Shown here in pieces: positions 18,701-29,624 of a stretch of 64,000 bases of DNA. The position numbers and the translations under genes were made by a program. Within the stretch, counting starts at the first letter, position 1. Each line of letters begins with the position of its first letter. Where the stretch lies: positions 17,172 to 81,171 of the forward strand of contig QLIY01000748.1 of assembly GCA_003260075.1 (NCBI GenBank), given 5' to 3'. The notes beneath the pieces are model-generated. The model searched no databases, was not told the DNA's origin, and was given only the letters and a program-made list of their open reading frames with translations. The stretch is from Phallusia mammillata (taxonomy: Eukaryota > Chordata > Ascidiacea > Phlebobranchia > Ascidiidae).

Positions 18701-21700
18701 TAAAAGCTTCTGTAGCTCACTTTGATTAATATATTGTGCACGAGAGAATTTATTGGTCTGTATCTACTGTAATTTGGTGGTTGCATTTCTCTTATGGTTT
18801 TAAAGTATTGTCTAAAGTTTTATACAAGTTGCACAAGCAATGCGGCTGTCCTGTTAATGATTATTCTACTTCAGCAAATTAGCATGACATTGTGGGTTAT
18901 ATATACTTGTGTAACTGGCCCATTGTTAAACCCTTGTATTCCTAAGCACCACTTATATTTTGTGTGTTCTGATTTTATGGTTTGGATAAGGTGCATTACA
19001 TGAAGCAGGTCAAAGAAGCAAATGCCATTTTGCATTCAAATTACAATACACATGAATAAATATCCACTTAAAACAAGTTTTTGTTGTTAGTTTATGGAGC
19101 AGTGAAAAGTCCATGCAACGTGTGTTTCCAGTTTGTGTAATTTTTAAGTTAACCCGTGCCATCAGTGACTGTTGGCTCACTGATTGGGTTCACTAGCACA
19201 TGCTCAAGTATTGTTCAGTTTTGCATGTTTGGTTAATCATACAAATCTTTGTGCTGCAATTAGCAACATTATAACATAATGTTACTTGGCAAGGAAGTGT
19301 TTTTCTCCTAACTTGCACTATGTGTTGGTAGTGCATAAGCTGGCACCTTTCTAATGTTCTTACAAAAACACAGTAATTGTTGAGGCCTCGTCGTGCAACA
19401 AAGAGATTTTTATCTGCTGTCTGTTGTGCGGTCAAACCCATCCCAACTGAAATCAATAAGATTTCTTTTCACACTCACACATAACCTTCAACCATTGATA
19501 GCATTAGACCGATCTGAGGTGATCTAAATCGAGTTCTCCCTTGAGGTAACCATCGTACATTATCATCAATACAGAAAACATGTAATGGAATGTTAATAGT
19601 GATGTGGTCACGTTTAAACTGTGATGTAACTTATAATGGGTATATTTTTGTCTGTGTACATCTTTAAATAGAAGCAACATGGCTTTTCCTCTTACATACA
19701 TTTACTTGTGCAAAGTAATGGTAAGGCAAAACAATAATGTGATGGAATATCAGAGTATTCTGCTTGGCTTGCTGTTCCTGTAATCTTTTTTTTACCTTCG
19801 ATGAAATTTTATAACACCCATCTACATATATTTATATTTGTGTTGTTTATATTTAGAAAGAGATTAAATCTTGGAACAACATTATTTAATGGTTACAAGA
19901 GGACGATTGATTTTTTTTGATAACATTTTGCTCATAACCCAATGTTGATCAGTTAATGTGTTTTCTCTCCCTAAGCATGATTTACAAATCTACAGTAGCA
20001 TTTATTGCCAGCAGGTTATTCAATGATCCAAAAAGTGAAAAACATGATAACTTTTTATGTGGATGTTTTTTAACTTGTGAGAGGGATTCTTTCTTCCTAG
20101 ACCAGGGGTGCACAACCTTTTTGCTAAGACGGCCGCATCGCAGATTCTTATTTCACCAACGGCCGCCAATTACCTGCTTTTGTTTTTGCTTTTAAATTTA
20201 TCATGTGAAAATAGGGCTTGTCCCACACATACATAAACCATTTAATGGCGTTCAAAAAGCCCGGATAATTTAAAACTTGATTCACAGATTGAGCTAAACA
20301 GTCTGACGACCAGTCTGAGTTAATTATGACGTCATAATCTATATTGTGACGCAAGAGGTGACTGTTTATTTGCATTGTTTGCACACGATAGGCGTATATA
20401 AGGTGTAATGTACAGGGTCACTAGGCTGCTAATATTGTTTACAGTGTTACAAAATCTATATAATGCAGTTTGAAAGTCAAAATATTTAGCAAAAGAGGTT
20501 TTTACGTCACGGCCGCCAGTGCATATATTTTAATAAACATGTTCACGGCCGCACAAAATCGTCTACTCGGCCGCATGCGGCCGTACGGCCGCAGGTTGTG
20601 CACCCCTGTCCTAGACCTTATGTATGCAATAAAAACAACCACAGGTAGCAGATGTGGTTGTGCAGATGTGCCACCTGCTTCTGTGACTTAATAGGACCAG
20701 TGGTTACTGCACTAAAATTAACATATTTCTCCCAATCAATATCCATGAAAATTTTCTCTGATGTATTTTTAATTAAAAGGTTTTTGCGAACATTTATTTC
20801 GATATGACATTAGGTGTAAAGTATGTTATTGCCGATTCCCTTTTAAGCAACTGTTTATTGGTTACTACATTTTTGCAAAATTGTAGTTGACTGCATGTTA
20901 TGTTGTTGGGGGAAAGTGCCGAAACATGCTGCATAATCCCCACTTCCCCTGTCATAAAAACATATTGTTGCTATTTTGTAATCAACTTGACACAAAACAG
21001 TTTATAAACCACAGTATGCCAGGCCCATTTGAAGGCATTGTACCAAATCAAGCCAACCAATTTCCATGTGGCAAGGCATAGGCTAGGAAAGTGTAGCCTG
21101 CGGTGGGATTCGAACCCACAACAGGAGCCTTTCTGGGACTCGAGCTCTACCAGAACCCGCCGAAAGTCGAATCACAACACCATTGCCTGTCTTGTATGAC
21201 AACTCCTTCAATGGGCCTCGCTTTTATGATTTATAAATGAGTGTGCCGTGATCGCTGGTCTGCATGAACGCTTTAGAGCTGACCCCAGCATGTGTTTATG
21301 CACCTGTCCCTAGCAAATAGTTTATTGGTTTAACGTTTTTAATTTTTGTGCAGTGTCACTTTTGAAGGACTTGAAACAAGCGAACATCGTGACTCTCCAC
21401 GATATCGTCCACACCGAGAAATCTCTCACTCTCGTGTTCGAATATTTGGTCAGTTTCAACTTTATTGTCCTAAAACATAATTTTGAACAAAACGTTGAAA
21501 AAATCAGATTTTTCAGCTAAATGTGTTTGTTAATCCATGCTTAAATCATGTGACATTTGAAAAATTGAAACCCACTATTGCAACAATTGGGACGGTGCAT
21601 TTGTTGATTCTTTGTAATGTAATGTGCAGTTTTTCAGTTCAAAAAATATAAATGCTGGCATTGGTTGTTATGTACACTTAAACTACAATCTGCTCAAATA

Positions 21701-24700
21701 TTTTATGTTGCAGTGATAAATAACTAATCATGGTTTAATTTGGTGACTAAGTTTTAAAGTGCGCTGTTATTCACCAATGATTTCATAAAATAATCTGGCA
21801 ATGTTTCAGACCAGTGCATTGAAATTGAGCAATTGTATACAAAAATAATTTAATTTAAAAGTTTACTGTTTTATTGAGTAAAAAATTAATACCTGTAAAT
21901 ATTTGCCTAACTTGCCGCAAAAGTTTTTCATTACAAGTTGATTAAATTTTATTGACCAACAAACGTTTGTTTGTTTTGTAGGACCGTGATTTGAAACAAT
22001 ACATGGACAACTGTGGAAATATTCTGAGTATGCAAAATGTTAGGGTGAGTGTTTGTGCTTTGTCAGATAAATTTGTGCATTAAATTCGACCAACAAGATC
22101 AGATACTTTGTGTGGTTGGTTAAATGACTCAGCAAGATTACTAATTGCTTGCAAGCAACATTTTTGTACAGTCATCATTTTTATTTTTACAGTCATCAGT
22201 TTTTAAACAATCTTTGTGCAAATTGCATAGTTTATGTTTGTGAGTTATTTTAAAGGCCACAGGATCTGTAACTCTCAGCAGAATATACATAACTTGCATT
22301 ATGACCATTTTGCTGTTTGTGGCATTACCTGGTTAAATTGAGCTTAACCAATTTCACAGCTCGATATATTATGTGAATTTACAAAATATATTATTGCTGA
22401 AAACTTGTTTAATTTTACCCAAATTATTCAAAAATTAAGCAGTTTTGCCCTAGATTTTCTAGCTTTAAGTGTTTGTAAAACTTTTTTACTCAAATTATCC
22501 AAAATTTGAAATTGTATTTGGCTTGGCATAATTTTTGTGGCTACATGTTTTCATAAAACTTTATTTTCTTGTTGCAGTTATTCCTGTTCCAACTTCTGCG
22601 AGGGATCTCGTATTGTCACAAGCGACGAGTTTTGCACAGGTAAAAATATCCCGGGCTTTCCAACTGAATGTCAGTTCTCCATACATTTGTTGACATTGGA
22701 GCTTGTAAATCATGTTAGAGAGGCCTCACTCCCCTCTGTTGCTAATTAACTAATCCTCCTTTAAATAACTTTGCTGACAAACGGATAAAAGCAGTTTTTT
22801 GAATACTTAATAATGTAGATTAATAATGAGCAGTTACTGTTGATCTTAAATATATTGTTGAAATTTTGAACACTATATATAGATCTGTTCATAAGTTTAA
22901 TCATGAAAACAACGGCCTAAATAGACATAAAAAGTGACATGCTTTATTGTTTAAACGTTTCGGCAAATGCTCATGCCATCATCAGTGGTATGAAGGGCCA
23001 CAGCAATTACACTCGTTTATAACCACAGTCAAATAAAAGATTAATGAAAAGGTGTTTGAATGATAATGCATGCCGCTTTTTACATCTATTTGGGCAGTTA
23101 TTTTCAACCAATAAATATTGTTTAAATGTTTACTACAAATTCAATTTAATTTATACTTTTTAGCAGATAGAAATATAAACACTACATATGATAGCAAATA
23201 TTAATTTCTGTGGAGAGTTTTTATAACATGCTTTTAATGGTAACCACATCACCATGTCCTTAACAAATACCCATACTGCTGTGTTTAAGTTTTTAAATAT
23301 TTGCAGAGATTTAAAGCCACAGAATTTGTTGATCAACGACAAGGGAGAATTAAAGCTGGCTGACTTTGGTCTGGCTCGAGCAAAATCCGTTCCCACAAAG
23401 ACTTACTCGAATGAGGTGGTTACGCTGTGGTACCGACCACCGGATGTACTCCTTGGGTCGACTGAATACAATTCGTCCATCGATATGTGGTCAGTATGCA
23501 ACTTGTATAGTTATTTATAATTGGTCACACGATGGGGTTACTATCTGGCAAAATGTCAAGCACAGTTTATTGTGGTATTTTGCACTGAATAGTAAACATA
23601 ACTGCCAAGGTACTTGTGTATATAGAAAACATTATGCAGATGTTTTAGCAATCTCTGTTGTCATCATCAGTGCAGGTTGAAACCTGTTGGAATGTCTGCA
23701 TGATGTATTCTATATACAGCAGTACCTTGGCAGTAATGTTTATGATTAAATTACTTTTCAAGTCCATGTATAATGTTCATTATTGCACTGAAACTTATAA
23801 AAATTAGATTATTGTGTTGCTAATATCAAAATGTTGAAGTAAGGTATAAAAAAATCACCCGCTTCTAGTAAAATTAAGAGAACGAGAGCCGATATATTCG
23901 TTCTGTTGGTTGTTAGGAGAAAGGTTTTATTCTGGATTTCAAGCATTCCTTAGTTTGAATGAACTTTCTGTGTAGCCAAATAATAAAATATTCATGAAGT
24001 AAATTTCTTTTGCGTGTTGAAGTTGATTAAACCTTGTCCGTGTTTTAGTAATTCCAAATTAGTTGAAATACAAAAACTGTGATGTGGGGGGGGGGGAAGC
24101 ATTCCTTAGTTTGAATGAACTTTTTATGTAGCCAAGTTATAAAATATTCATGAAGTAAATTTCTTTTGTGTGTTGAAGTTGATTAAACCGTGCCCGTGTT
24201 TTAGTAATTCCAAATTAGTTGAAATACAAAAACTGTGATGTGGTTAAATAAATGTTGCCCAATTCCTAACCTTAAAAGTAATAGGGTTTTTCCATAAATG
24301 TTGGGAAGAACTGATTGTCAAATGTGATTTTGAAACAACCAGTGTAACTTTAAACCATTTCTGAGCAAGATTAGTAAGATTTACCCAAAACCTTGAATGG
24401 ACATTTTAACATGTTGTTGTACATTGGTTATGCTGCTAAAGATAATTAACATAATTAACATTATGTGTTTCCTAGATTCTACAGCATAGTTTTTTGTTAT
24501 TTTTCTACATATTCTTTCTTGATTATTTCAGGGGTATTGGATGTATATTTTACGAGATGGCGACCGGACGACCTCTCTTCCCGGGTTCCACCGTCGCAGA
24601 CCAACTTCAGTTAATATTTAAAACCCTCGGAACTCCCACTGAGGAATCGTGGAAAGGTGTTTCCCAACTTCCCAGCTACAGGTTCGAGAATCTTTGTTGT

Positions 24701-26271
24701 AAAACTCCTCAAGTTTTCGCTGACAATCATAGAATGGTGTTTTGTATAACTAAGCTTATGTTACAAATCCGTTGCACTAATGCCCATTCATAAGTAAGGT
24801 CTTCAAAAAGTTTGTGTCCAGCACTAAGTGTACATTTTGATAACAAGAAAGTTTATTGGGAAAGAACAATTCTCAAATTCTGTGGCAATTTTTCATGTCA
24901 CTGTTGCATCAAGTTTGACGATTTCAGGTGTGGTCCAAAAAGTTTAAGAAACATAACTAATTTAAGCTAATTTTTTGGTTTGGAGCAAATTTAAGTAAAT
25001 TATTGTTCAAACCTTTTGAAGTCTAATTGCAGATGCATCATGTTTCATATGGAATATAAATTTGGTTGATTGAATATTGTGTTTAGTTGCACCAAGACCA
25101 TGCACCACAAGTTTACTATTTGTCTAAATCTACTTAGTTTGCAGAAAATATTGTATGTATGATTAACTGTGTTCATATGTGGTTAGCCCTGCGATTTGTT
25201 TGTTTGACTATCATGACTGCTTCATGGAAAATCTATAATTGAGACATCTTGTTCCAACATAGATTTATTACAATATCCTGAATGAAACCTGATCGAAAAT
25301 TGTTGTGTTGTGCACCTGCTTGTTAACATACGATTGTTCCATGCAGCACACACGCCACCAGATTATACCCGGGTGAAACTTACAGAAGTATCGCTCCGAG
25401 ACTGGAACAAGATGGACTCGACCTTGTTTCGAAACTCCTGGAGGTAAAACTAAACTGGCTGTTAGTTTAAATGTTTCTGTGGATGACGTTTGCTGTTTTA
25501 ATGAAACTCACAGAAAAATGTTATTTACTAAACTTTACTTAACCAAAATTAGTCAAGTTACAAATTTGATGTTTTGGTCTCTCGTATGGTGGACGCTAGG
25601 GATGGGATAAAACTGCAAATGTTCTGTTTGGTCCAACACCGAGCATCTCACGTTAATGCTTGTTGTTGGGTAGAGCACGCTCTGTGCATTTTGACGTCAC
25701 AAACATTCTCAATTTCACCCTTGTTTTGTAGCTTGCCAATCACCAGCGGTGTACTTTGCTGTACAGGTCCACAACTACGCTTTCAACCACTCTTTAACGC
25801 ATTAAACAGTCGTTTTTTGTTCTTGGATAACCTTTCAAACACTGGTTTCGTATACAGGGCATGAATAAGCAAATTTAATGCTCGGGTCAGTTTGTGCAAC
25901 TGCTCGGCCGAGCACCGATCATCAAAAACAACAGTGCTCGGTACCGAGTACTCGGGTTCTGGCTCGCACTCACTTACGCCACCCAGTGTCAGTTATGATT
26001 TTTATTCCAGTACAACCCGAAGGAAAGAGCCGAAGCCCACGATTGTCTCCGACACGATTTCTTCAAAGTTCTCGGACCAAACGTTCACAAATTGCCCGAC
26101 AGTAAGTTCTTCCATTTCCATTATTCCTATACTTGTGACGTAACAAGCATCGATTGTTCTCTAGCGACCTCAATTTTCACTCTACCTGGAATTGATCTCA
26201 TCAAAAATCCGGGAAGCCGTACATATCACCATGGTAACCAGAATCGTCGACGTCAATCGATGTTGTTTTGA
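15784..26271 (+). CDS. CDK17: PCTAIRE-type cyclin-dependent kinase (CDK16/17/18 orthologue)
   Basis: Ser/Thr kinase of the PCTAIRE group, activated in vertebrates by cyclin Y and acting in vesicle traffic, neurite growth and spermatogenesis. Twelve coding exons, all in phase: 15784-15892, 17323-17555, 17945-18001, 18068-18182, 21354-21448, 21982-22044, 22578-22639, 23307-23489, 24532-24681, 25347-25443, 26011-26101, 26165-26271; 453 aa. The N-terminus [14 protein letters not shown] and the segment [15 protein letters not shown] are PCTAIRE hallmarks. Gly loop [15 protein letters not shown] lysine K154, alphaC motif PCTAIRE, HRD at 244-246, DFG at 264-266, T-loop [15 protein letters not shown]. 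The C-terminus RRRQSMLF matches CDK17/18-like tails. The start is the first ATG and fits family length. Introns carry MITEs, SINEs and hammerhead-like repeats, but every exon looks intact. Among the three vertebrate paralogues it is probably the single pro-orthologue; the symbol is nominal. Confidence 0.93.
16780..17270 (-). repeat. Three tandem 121-bp units with hammerhead-like cores, family C
   Basis: The phrase 'tagctctwccagcagttttt' begins at 16810, 16931 and 17052, a 121-bp period. Each unit carries, on the minus strand, CTGAT(G/A)A, spacer A, a hairpin of 7-8 bp (for example GGTGTCTC/ATAT/GGGACATC) and GAAAC or GAAAT, then GTC. A non-repeated tail (17130-17270) recurs with a single unit at 46715-46980. 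Located in CDK intron 1. Resembles tandem terminal repeats of Penelope-like elements or retrozymes. Confidence 0.65.
17697..17807. mobile_element. Small MITE with CTAGTGATGCACCGAA end
   Basis: Ends CTAGTGATGCACCGAA and TTCAGTGCATCACTAG, flanked by TCAATA on both sides (17691-17696 and 17808-17813). The inside is a palindromic 'ttcgg' text. CDK intron 2. Related to the element at 57785-58228. Confidence 0.7.
18275..18457. mobile_element. hAT-type MITE with 8-bp target duplication
   Basis: Starts CAGTGATTCTTAAACGCGGC and ends AAGAACCCCTG. Flanks CGATAGGG (18267-18274) and CTATAGGG (18458-18465) match at 7 of 8 bases. CDK intron 4. Confidence 0.7.
18495..18640 (-). repeat. tRNA-derived SINE
   Basis: Minus strand has an A-box-like TGGCCAAGTGGTAAGCG and, about 35 bases on, a B-box-like GAGTTCTAATCCC, as in tRNA-Ser/Leu-type SINEs. 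CDK intron 4. No complete cloverleaf, so not a functional tRNA gene. Confidence 0.6.
20103..20608. mobile_element. Intact hAT-type MITE with perfect 8-bp target duplication
   Basis: Ends CAGGGGTGCACAACC and GGTTGTGCACCCCTG, perfect inverted repeats. TCCTAGAC stands on both sides (20095-20102 and 20609-20616). Sub-terminal CGGCCGC repeats; no transposase ORF. CDK intron 4. The intact ends suggest recent insertion. Confidence 0.9.
21010..21230 (-). repeat. tRNA-derived SINE, second family
   Basis: Shares 'aggcccatttgaaggc', 'ggcaaggcataggctag', a B-box-like GTGGGTTCGAATCCCAC (minus strand) and 'cgaaagtcgaatcacaa' with the copy at 41975-42190. CDK intron 4. Confidence 0.6.
22915..23005 (-). repeat. 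Hammerhead-like repeat, family D
   Basis: Minus strand CTGATGA (22985-22979), spacer T, hairpin GGCA...TGCC, GAAAC (to 22957), then GTTTAAAC. A degraded copy lies at 52200-52275. CDK intron 7. Confidence 0.5.
23595..23760. repeat. Foldback repeat, family E
   Basis: Arms 'aaacataactgccaaggtac' and 'gtaccttggcagtaatgttt' form a long hairpin with inner arms 'catcatcagtgcaggttg'. The loop region again holds catcatcag plus gttgaaac, as in hammerhead-bearing repeats. CDK intron 8. Confidence 0.6.
23938..24243. repeat. Poly-G-joined duplicate in CDK intron 8
   Basis: About 147 bases (23938-24085) recur at 24097-24243 with a few substitutions, joined by an 11-base G run (24086-24096). Confidence 0.75.
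25596..25975. mobile_element. MITE related to the one at 8207-8597
   Basis: Begins 'gctagggatgggataaaac' and later has GCTCGGCCGAGCACCGATCA and CGGTACCGAGTACTCGGG, the same blocks found in inverse order at 8207-8560. It ends about 35 bases before CDK exon 11, so that intron's 3' end is largely element-derived. Confidence 0.5.
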
Positions 26272-26611
26272 TGACGTCATAACTTATATTGTGATGTCAC
26301 AGCGGTGGTGACGTAGCAAAACTGCCCGGGGACGAAATCAGAGTATTTCAATTTTTTGCACACCCAACAACGTCACACAACTAGCTGTATGACGTAATAG
26401 AGTCTTATTATGACGTGCACTGTGTCATGGATGTGGGGAAAACCCTAAACTTGTGCCATCAAATGCCTTTATATGATTTCTATGTGAAATGATGAATTTG
26501 TCCCCGAAAACTGATGGCATTGCGCGATTTATGTAGCAGCACTAGTAAGTTATTGTTATCATAGAAGTTTCTGTAACTCTTCGTGTTGTTGAAACAAACG
26601 GTCGGAGGAAC

Positions 26612-26925
26612 CAGAGTTGCAAGTCGGGTCGGATTTTCGGGATTGGGTTTGTTCAAAAAAGCGGGGTTGATTCGGGCCTGACTTTACACTCTGTGTCAGA
26701 ATTTTATTTTATTTTTTTGATGAATTTAAGCAGCTAAGTAGCCATGTTGCTGGACCTGACCTAATGTCAAAGAGCCCTAAAACGCCTTGTTCAAGACCAA
26801 TTGTCTATTGTGTTGGTTGTCTTGGTCTTTCCCGAGGCTTTAATGTATAGGCATGTCAATTAAACTTAAGGGCCTAAACGGGCTTCTCAAAAACGATTCG
26901 GGTTCCGGGCCTGTTTACAGCTCTG
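26612..26925. mobile_element. hAT-type MITE, CAGAGTTGC family
   Basis: Starts CAGAGTTGCAAGTCGGG and ends CCTGTTTACAGCTCTG. Flanks GGAGGAAC and GTGGGAAC match at 6 of 8 bases. The inside is made of repeated 'cgggcc' and 'tcggg' text. Confidence 0.55.
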
Positions 26926-27822
26926 GTGGGAACATCAGGGCAGAATTTATTTCAACAAACTCTTTTTTGTTTCTCGTCAACTTTTTTTGAGTTACTGAAC
27001 ATCATCAAACCTTTTTTTCTCATAAATTTTAGTTCAAAATTTCTGCTTTTTGCCTTTTTGTTGCGGATTTTTTTTTCTACTTCAAGTTTAAGCGTAATTT
27101 CGCCGCTAGCAGCACTAGAGAGCAACAAATGACGTATCTTTGTTTTTATTCTTTGCGCACGTGCGATTATCGCCAATTCTTTGTTGCATCACACTGTCCT
27201 ATTTGTGACGTATTGTCCGCTTTTTGTTCTGTAACAATCGTTTCACGCATGGTGCAAGAATTCTTTTTATTGCGTCACTTTAGATTGTAATTAAATTCGA
27301 AATTTCACGAATTCGTTCTTTTTTCGCTCAAAGCAGATTTTATTTGGTTTCAAACAAACATTAGATTTTGCGTTGCGTTTTATTTTTGGGCGAAATTTTC
27401 TGTAAATCGATAAATCGACCCGCAGCAGTTAAGAAAAGGTCGAACAACGGCAAATTGTTATTCACTGAGCTGCTCAACCGAGCGGAACCGGTGTGCATGA
27501 AATGAAACGGTGCGGAACCACTTACCTTGTTTGTGCAATTTACCAGTAAATTTCCATGAAAATATCGGTGTAGACTATTGCCGAAATAATCAGGTTCTAT
27601 TTCCTTTGTGGGGACGCATTCTCGTTTCGTTTGCGTAAAACAAATTTGTCTGTCTGTACATTGCAGTTTAAAAGCAAACAGGCAGAAAAATACCTTAGTT
27701 ATGAAGCGTGCGTTTCAGGGCATTCCATTGTGTGTGAGTAAATTGACCGCAGCTTAAAAGCGACTGGCGGAAAGACAATGCATGTGAAACGTTCTGGTGT
27801 TCTTTGTATAAAGCGTGTAGCG

Positions 27823-28115
27823 CAGGGATCGGCAACCTTTTAGGCGACGTGTGCCAATTTACTTGTTATTTCCATGTGTTAATGACCTCGTGTGCCAACG
27901 TTTTTCTAGATAATTGTGGTTCGTGTCAACAGATATCAATAATAAAGAGAAGGTAGAGTGTTTTGTGAATGTAAGGCTGAATTTTAAGACAATGACATGA
28001 TAAAAGCTATAAACAAGCAGTGTAACAGGTTAAAATGTTACTTTAATATAAACACGCTAATCGGTTGGCGTGCCATGAAAAACTTGGCAGGCGTGCCGGG
28101 GGTTGCCGTCCACTG
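27823..28115. mobile_element. hAT-type MITE, CAGGGATCGGCAACC family
   Basis: Ends CAGGGATCGGCAACC and GGTTGCCGTCCACTG. Most of its inside (27870-28100) recurs at 60892-61170, followed there by 'gttgccggcccctg'. No ORF of note. Confidence 0.7.
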
Positions 28116-28379
28116 CTGTAGTTTCAGGTAGCAAAAAAATTGCAACTTCGTTACATTCCAACCAGATCACATTGCGGTGTTGCGTGATGTTCCTGTCTTG
28201 TGTTTTGCATTGTAGTAATGAGTAGGAGGCAACATGCGTGGTTTGAAGGTGTAGCAAGGAAGTGACGAAACTATTCGGTTACTGGCCAAGATCATAATAT
28301 AACTTCTTAATAATTATGTTTGCAACAATTAAATATCGAATAATAAGATTACTAAGCATTTTGTTTATACAAGCTATTG

Positions 28380-28600
28380 CTTATAGGCATAATATCAAGT
28401 TTATCGAGCTTTTCTGGCAAATGTATTTTTATCCCGACGTTTCGACGTCATATACAGGTCGCCTTTATCAGGGTAAATAACACTGAATGCGCGTAGTGCA
28501 GTGCACGATAAACAAAGAAAAATAATTAAACGCAAACAGGTCACAACGCAACGAAAACACTGCAGTGTTAAAATACAATTGCCAGAAGAGCTGTATTCAC
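28380..28600 (-). repeat. Hammerhead-like repeat, family B
   Basis: Contains 'caggcataatatcaagttta', 'cgacgtttcgacgtcatata' and 'caggtcgcctttatcaggg' as at 9222-9465, then a short inverted arm 'ttgccagaagagct'. The core base G of CTGATGA is A here, so it is inactive by sequence. It ends about 290 bases before DAPP1. Confidence 0.55.
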
Positions 28601-28892
28601 TTGAACATTGTGTTTACGAAACTACAGGGTTGAATAATAACCAGGAAAAGCAGTCACTCCTTGCCCTGAATGTGACATTGTCTGCAGGAAAGTCAACAGG
28701 AGGTCTCTCCGCAAACAAATCGGGCAGAAACCAAAACCACGTGACCACCGCTGCTGACGTGCGCTGCGTCACAAGCTACGTCACAAGTCACGTGACAGGC
28801 TCAACGGCGTTTCCGCTTGTGAAAGTGGATTCAGCGTTCAGCAGCAGCAACATCAGCAGTAGCAGCTTGTGTATGTGTGTGAGTGCGAGGTA

Positions 28893-29624
28893 ATGGAAGG
28901 TGTAGAGTGGTACCACGGGTCGATAACCCGGCATATTGCTGAAGCTTTGCTGATGGCAAACGGCAAGGAAGGAAGTTTCCTTATGAGGGACGTACCCGGG
29001 GCGTATTGCTTGTCTGTCAGAAGTCGAGATGCCGTTAAACATTTTAAAGTGGAACAAACCAAGACGGGGATTACATTCGCGCATTCTGAGTTCGATGACA
29101 TGGACCAACTACTGCAAATGTTCGCTAACCAGGTGATTCTGTGCAGTCAAGCTGGGAGTTTGTCGAAAAACTTTGACGAAGGAACGCTGATCACCCTGAA
29201 GCATCCCTACCCCAAGCAAGTCGAGGAGCCCGATAATTATGATGAAAAAATGATGATGCATTCGACAATTCATGTGAATGCTACACTAGATGACTTGAAA
29301 CAACAGACTAAAGCGATTCCTCTCGCCTCAAAATCGGGTTTCCTCACGAAACAAGGAGGAAACTTTAAGACATGGAAATTGAGGTGGTTTGTTGTGGTTA
29401 GAAATGAACTGAGTTATTACGAAAGTCGCTCTAGCGAACGCCCGATAAACACAATCAACTTGGAGGAGTGCTACAAGTTGTCTGTTTGTGAACTACCGGG
29501 TAGGAGCCATTGCTTCAACCTCGAGCTCCCCGGAAGAACCTGGTATTTCTCAGCGAACTCTCAGGAAGAATTGAACGAGTGGACGACTATCATCGACTGG
29601 AAAATGAAAAGAAACCGAAAATAG
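28893..29624 (+). CDS. DAPP1: DAPP1-like adaptor (SH2 plus PH domain), single exon
   Basis: Adaptor that binds PI(3,4,5)P3/PI(3,4)P2 at the plasma membrane and phosphotyrosine proteins downstream of PI3-kinase, known from B-cell receptor signalling. 243 aa from ATG 28893 (G at -3, G at +4); an in-frame ATG at 28869 would add eight residues. SH2 domain at about 6-105: WYHGSITRHIAEALL, phosphate-binding Arg32 in GSFLMRDV, then VKHFKVEQ. Linker KHPYPKQVEEPDNYDEK keeps Tyr116 at the position of the phosphorylated Tyr139 of the human protein. PH domain 147-238: KSGFLTKQGG, KTWKLRWF (phosphoinositide-binding signature) and closing W in LNEWTTIIDWK. No introns, unlike vertebrate DAPP1, so a retrocopy or intron loss is possible. 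No frameshift; the gene looks functional. Confidence 0.9.
   Translation: MEGVEWYHGSITRHIAEALLMANGKEGSFLMRDVPGAYCLSVRSRDAVKHFKVEQTKTGITFAHSEFDDMDQLLQMFANQVILCSQAGSLSKNFDEGTLITLKHPYPKQVEEPDNYDEKMMMHSTIHVNATLDDLKQQTKAIPLASKSGFLTKQGGNFKTWKLRWFVVVRNELSYYESRSSERPINTINLEECYKLSVCELPGRSHCFNLELPGRTWYFSANSQEELNEWTTIIDWKMKRNRK

Larger units (their letters stand above)
26272..28892. other. Region between the CDK stop and the DAPP1 start
   Basis: 2.6 kb with the CDK 3' UTR and presumably the DAPP1 promoter. It holds two MITEs (26612-26925, 27823-28115) and a family B hammerhead-like repeat (28380-28600). Low-complexity T-rich text at 26930-27180 and 'aatttcgccgctagcagcac' (27099-27118) are shared with 31966. 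No further gene seen. Confidence 0.6.

Noticed and set aside
21090-21170. Possible tRNA gene (GTGGGTTCGAATCCCAC)
   Set aside because: Only a B-box-like arm is convincing; the sequence recurs as a longer repeat (SINE), and no full cloverleaf forms.
28501-28868. 130-aa frame upstream of DAPP1
   Set aside because: It starts inside a family B repeat, has no recognisable domain and is out of frame with the DAPP1 start.
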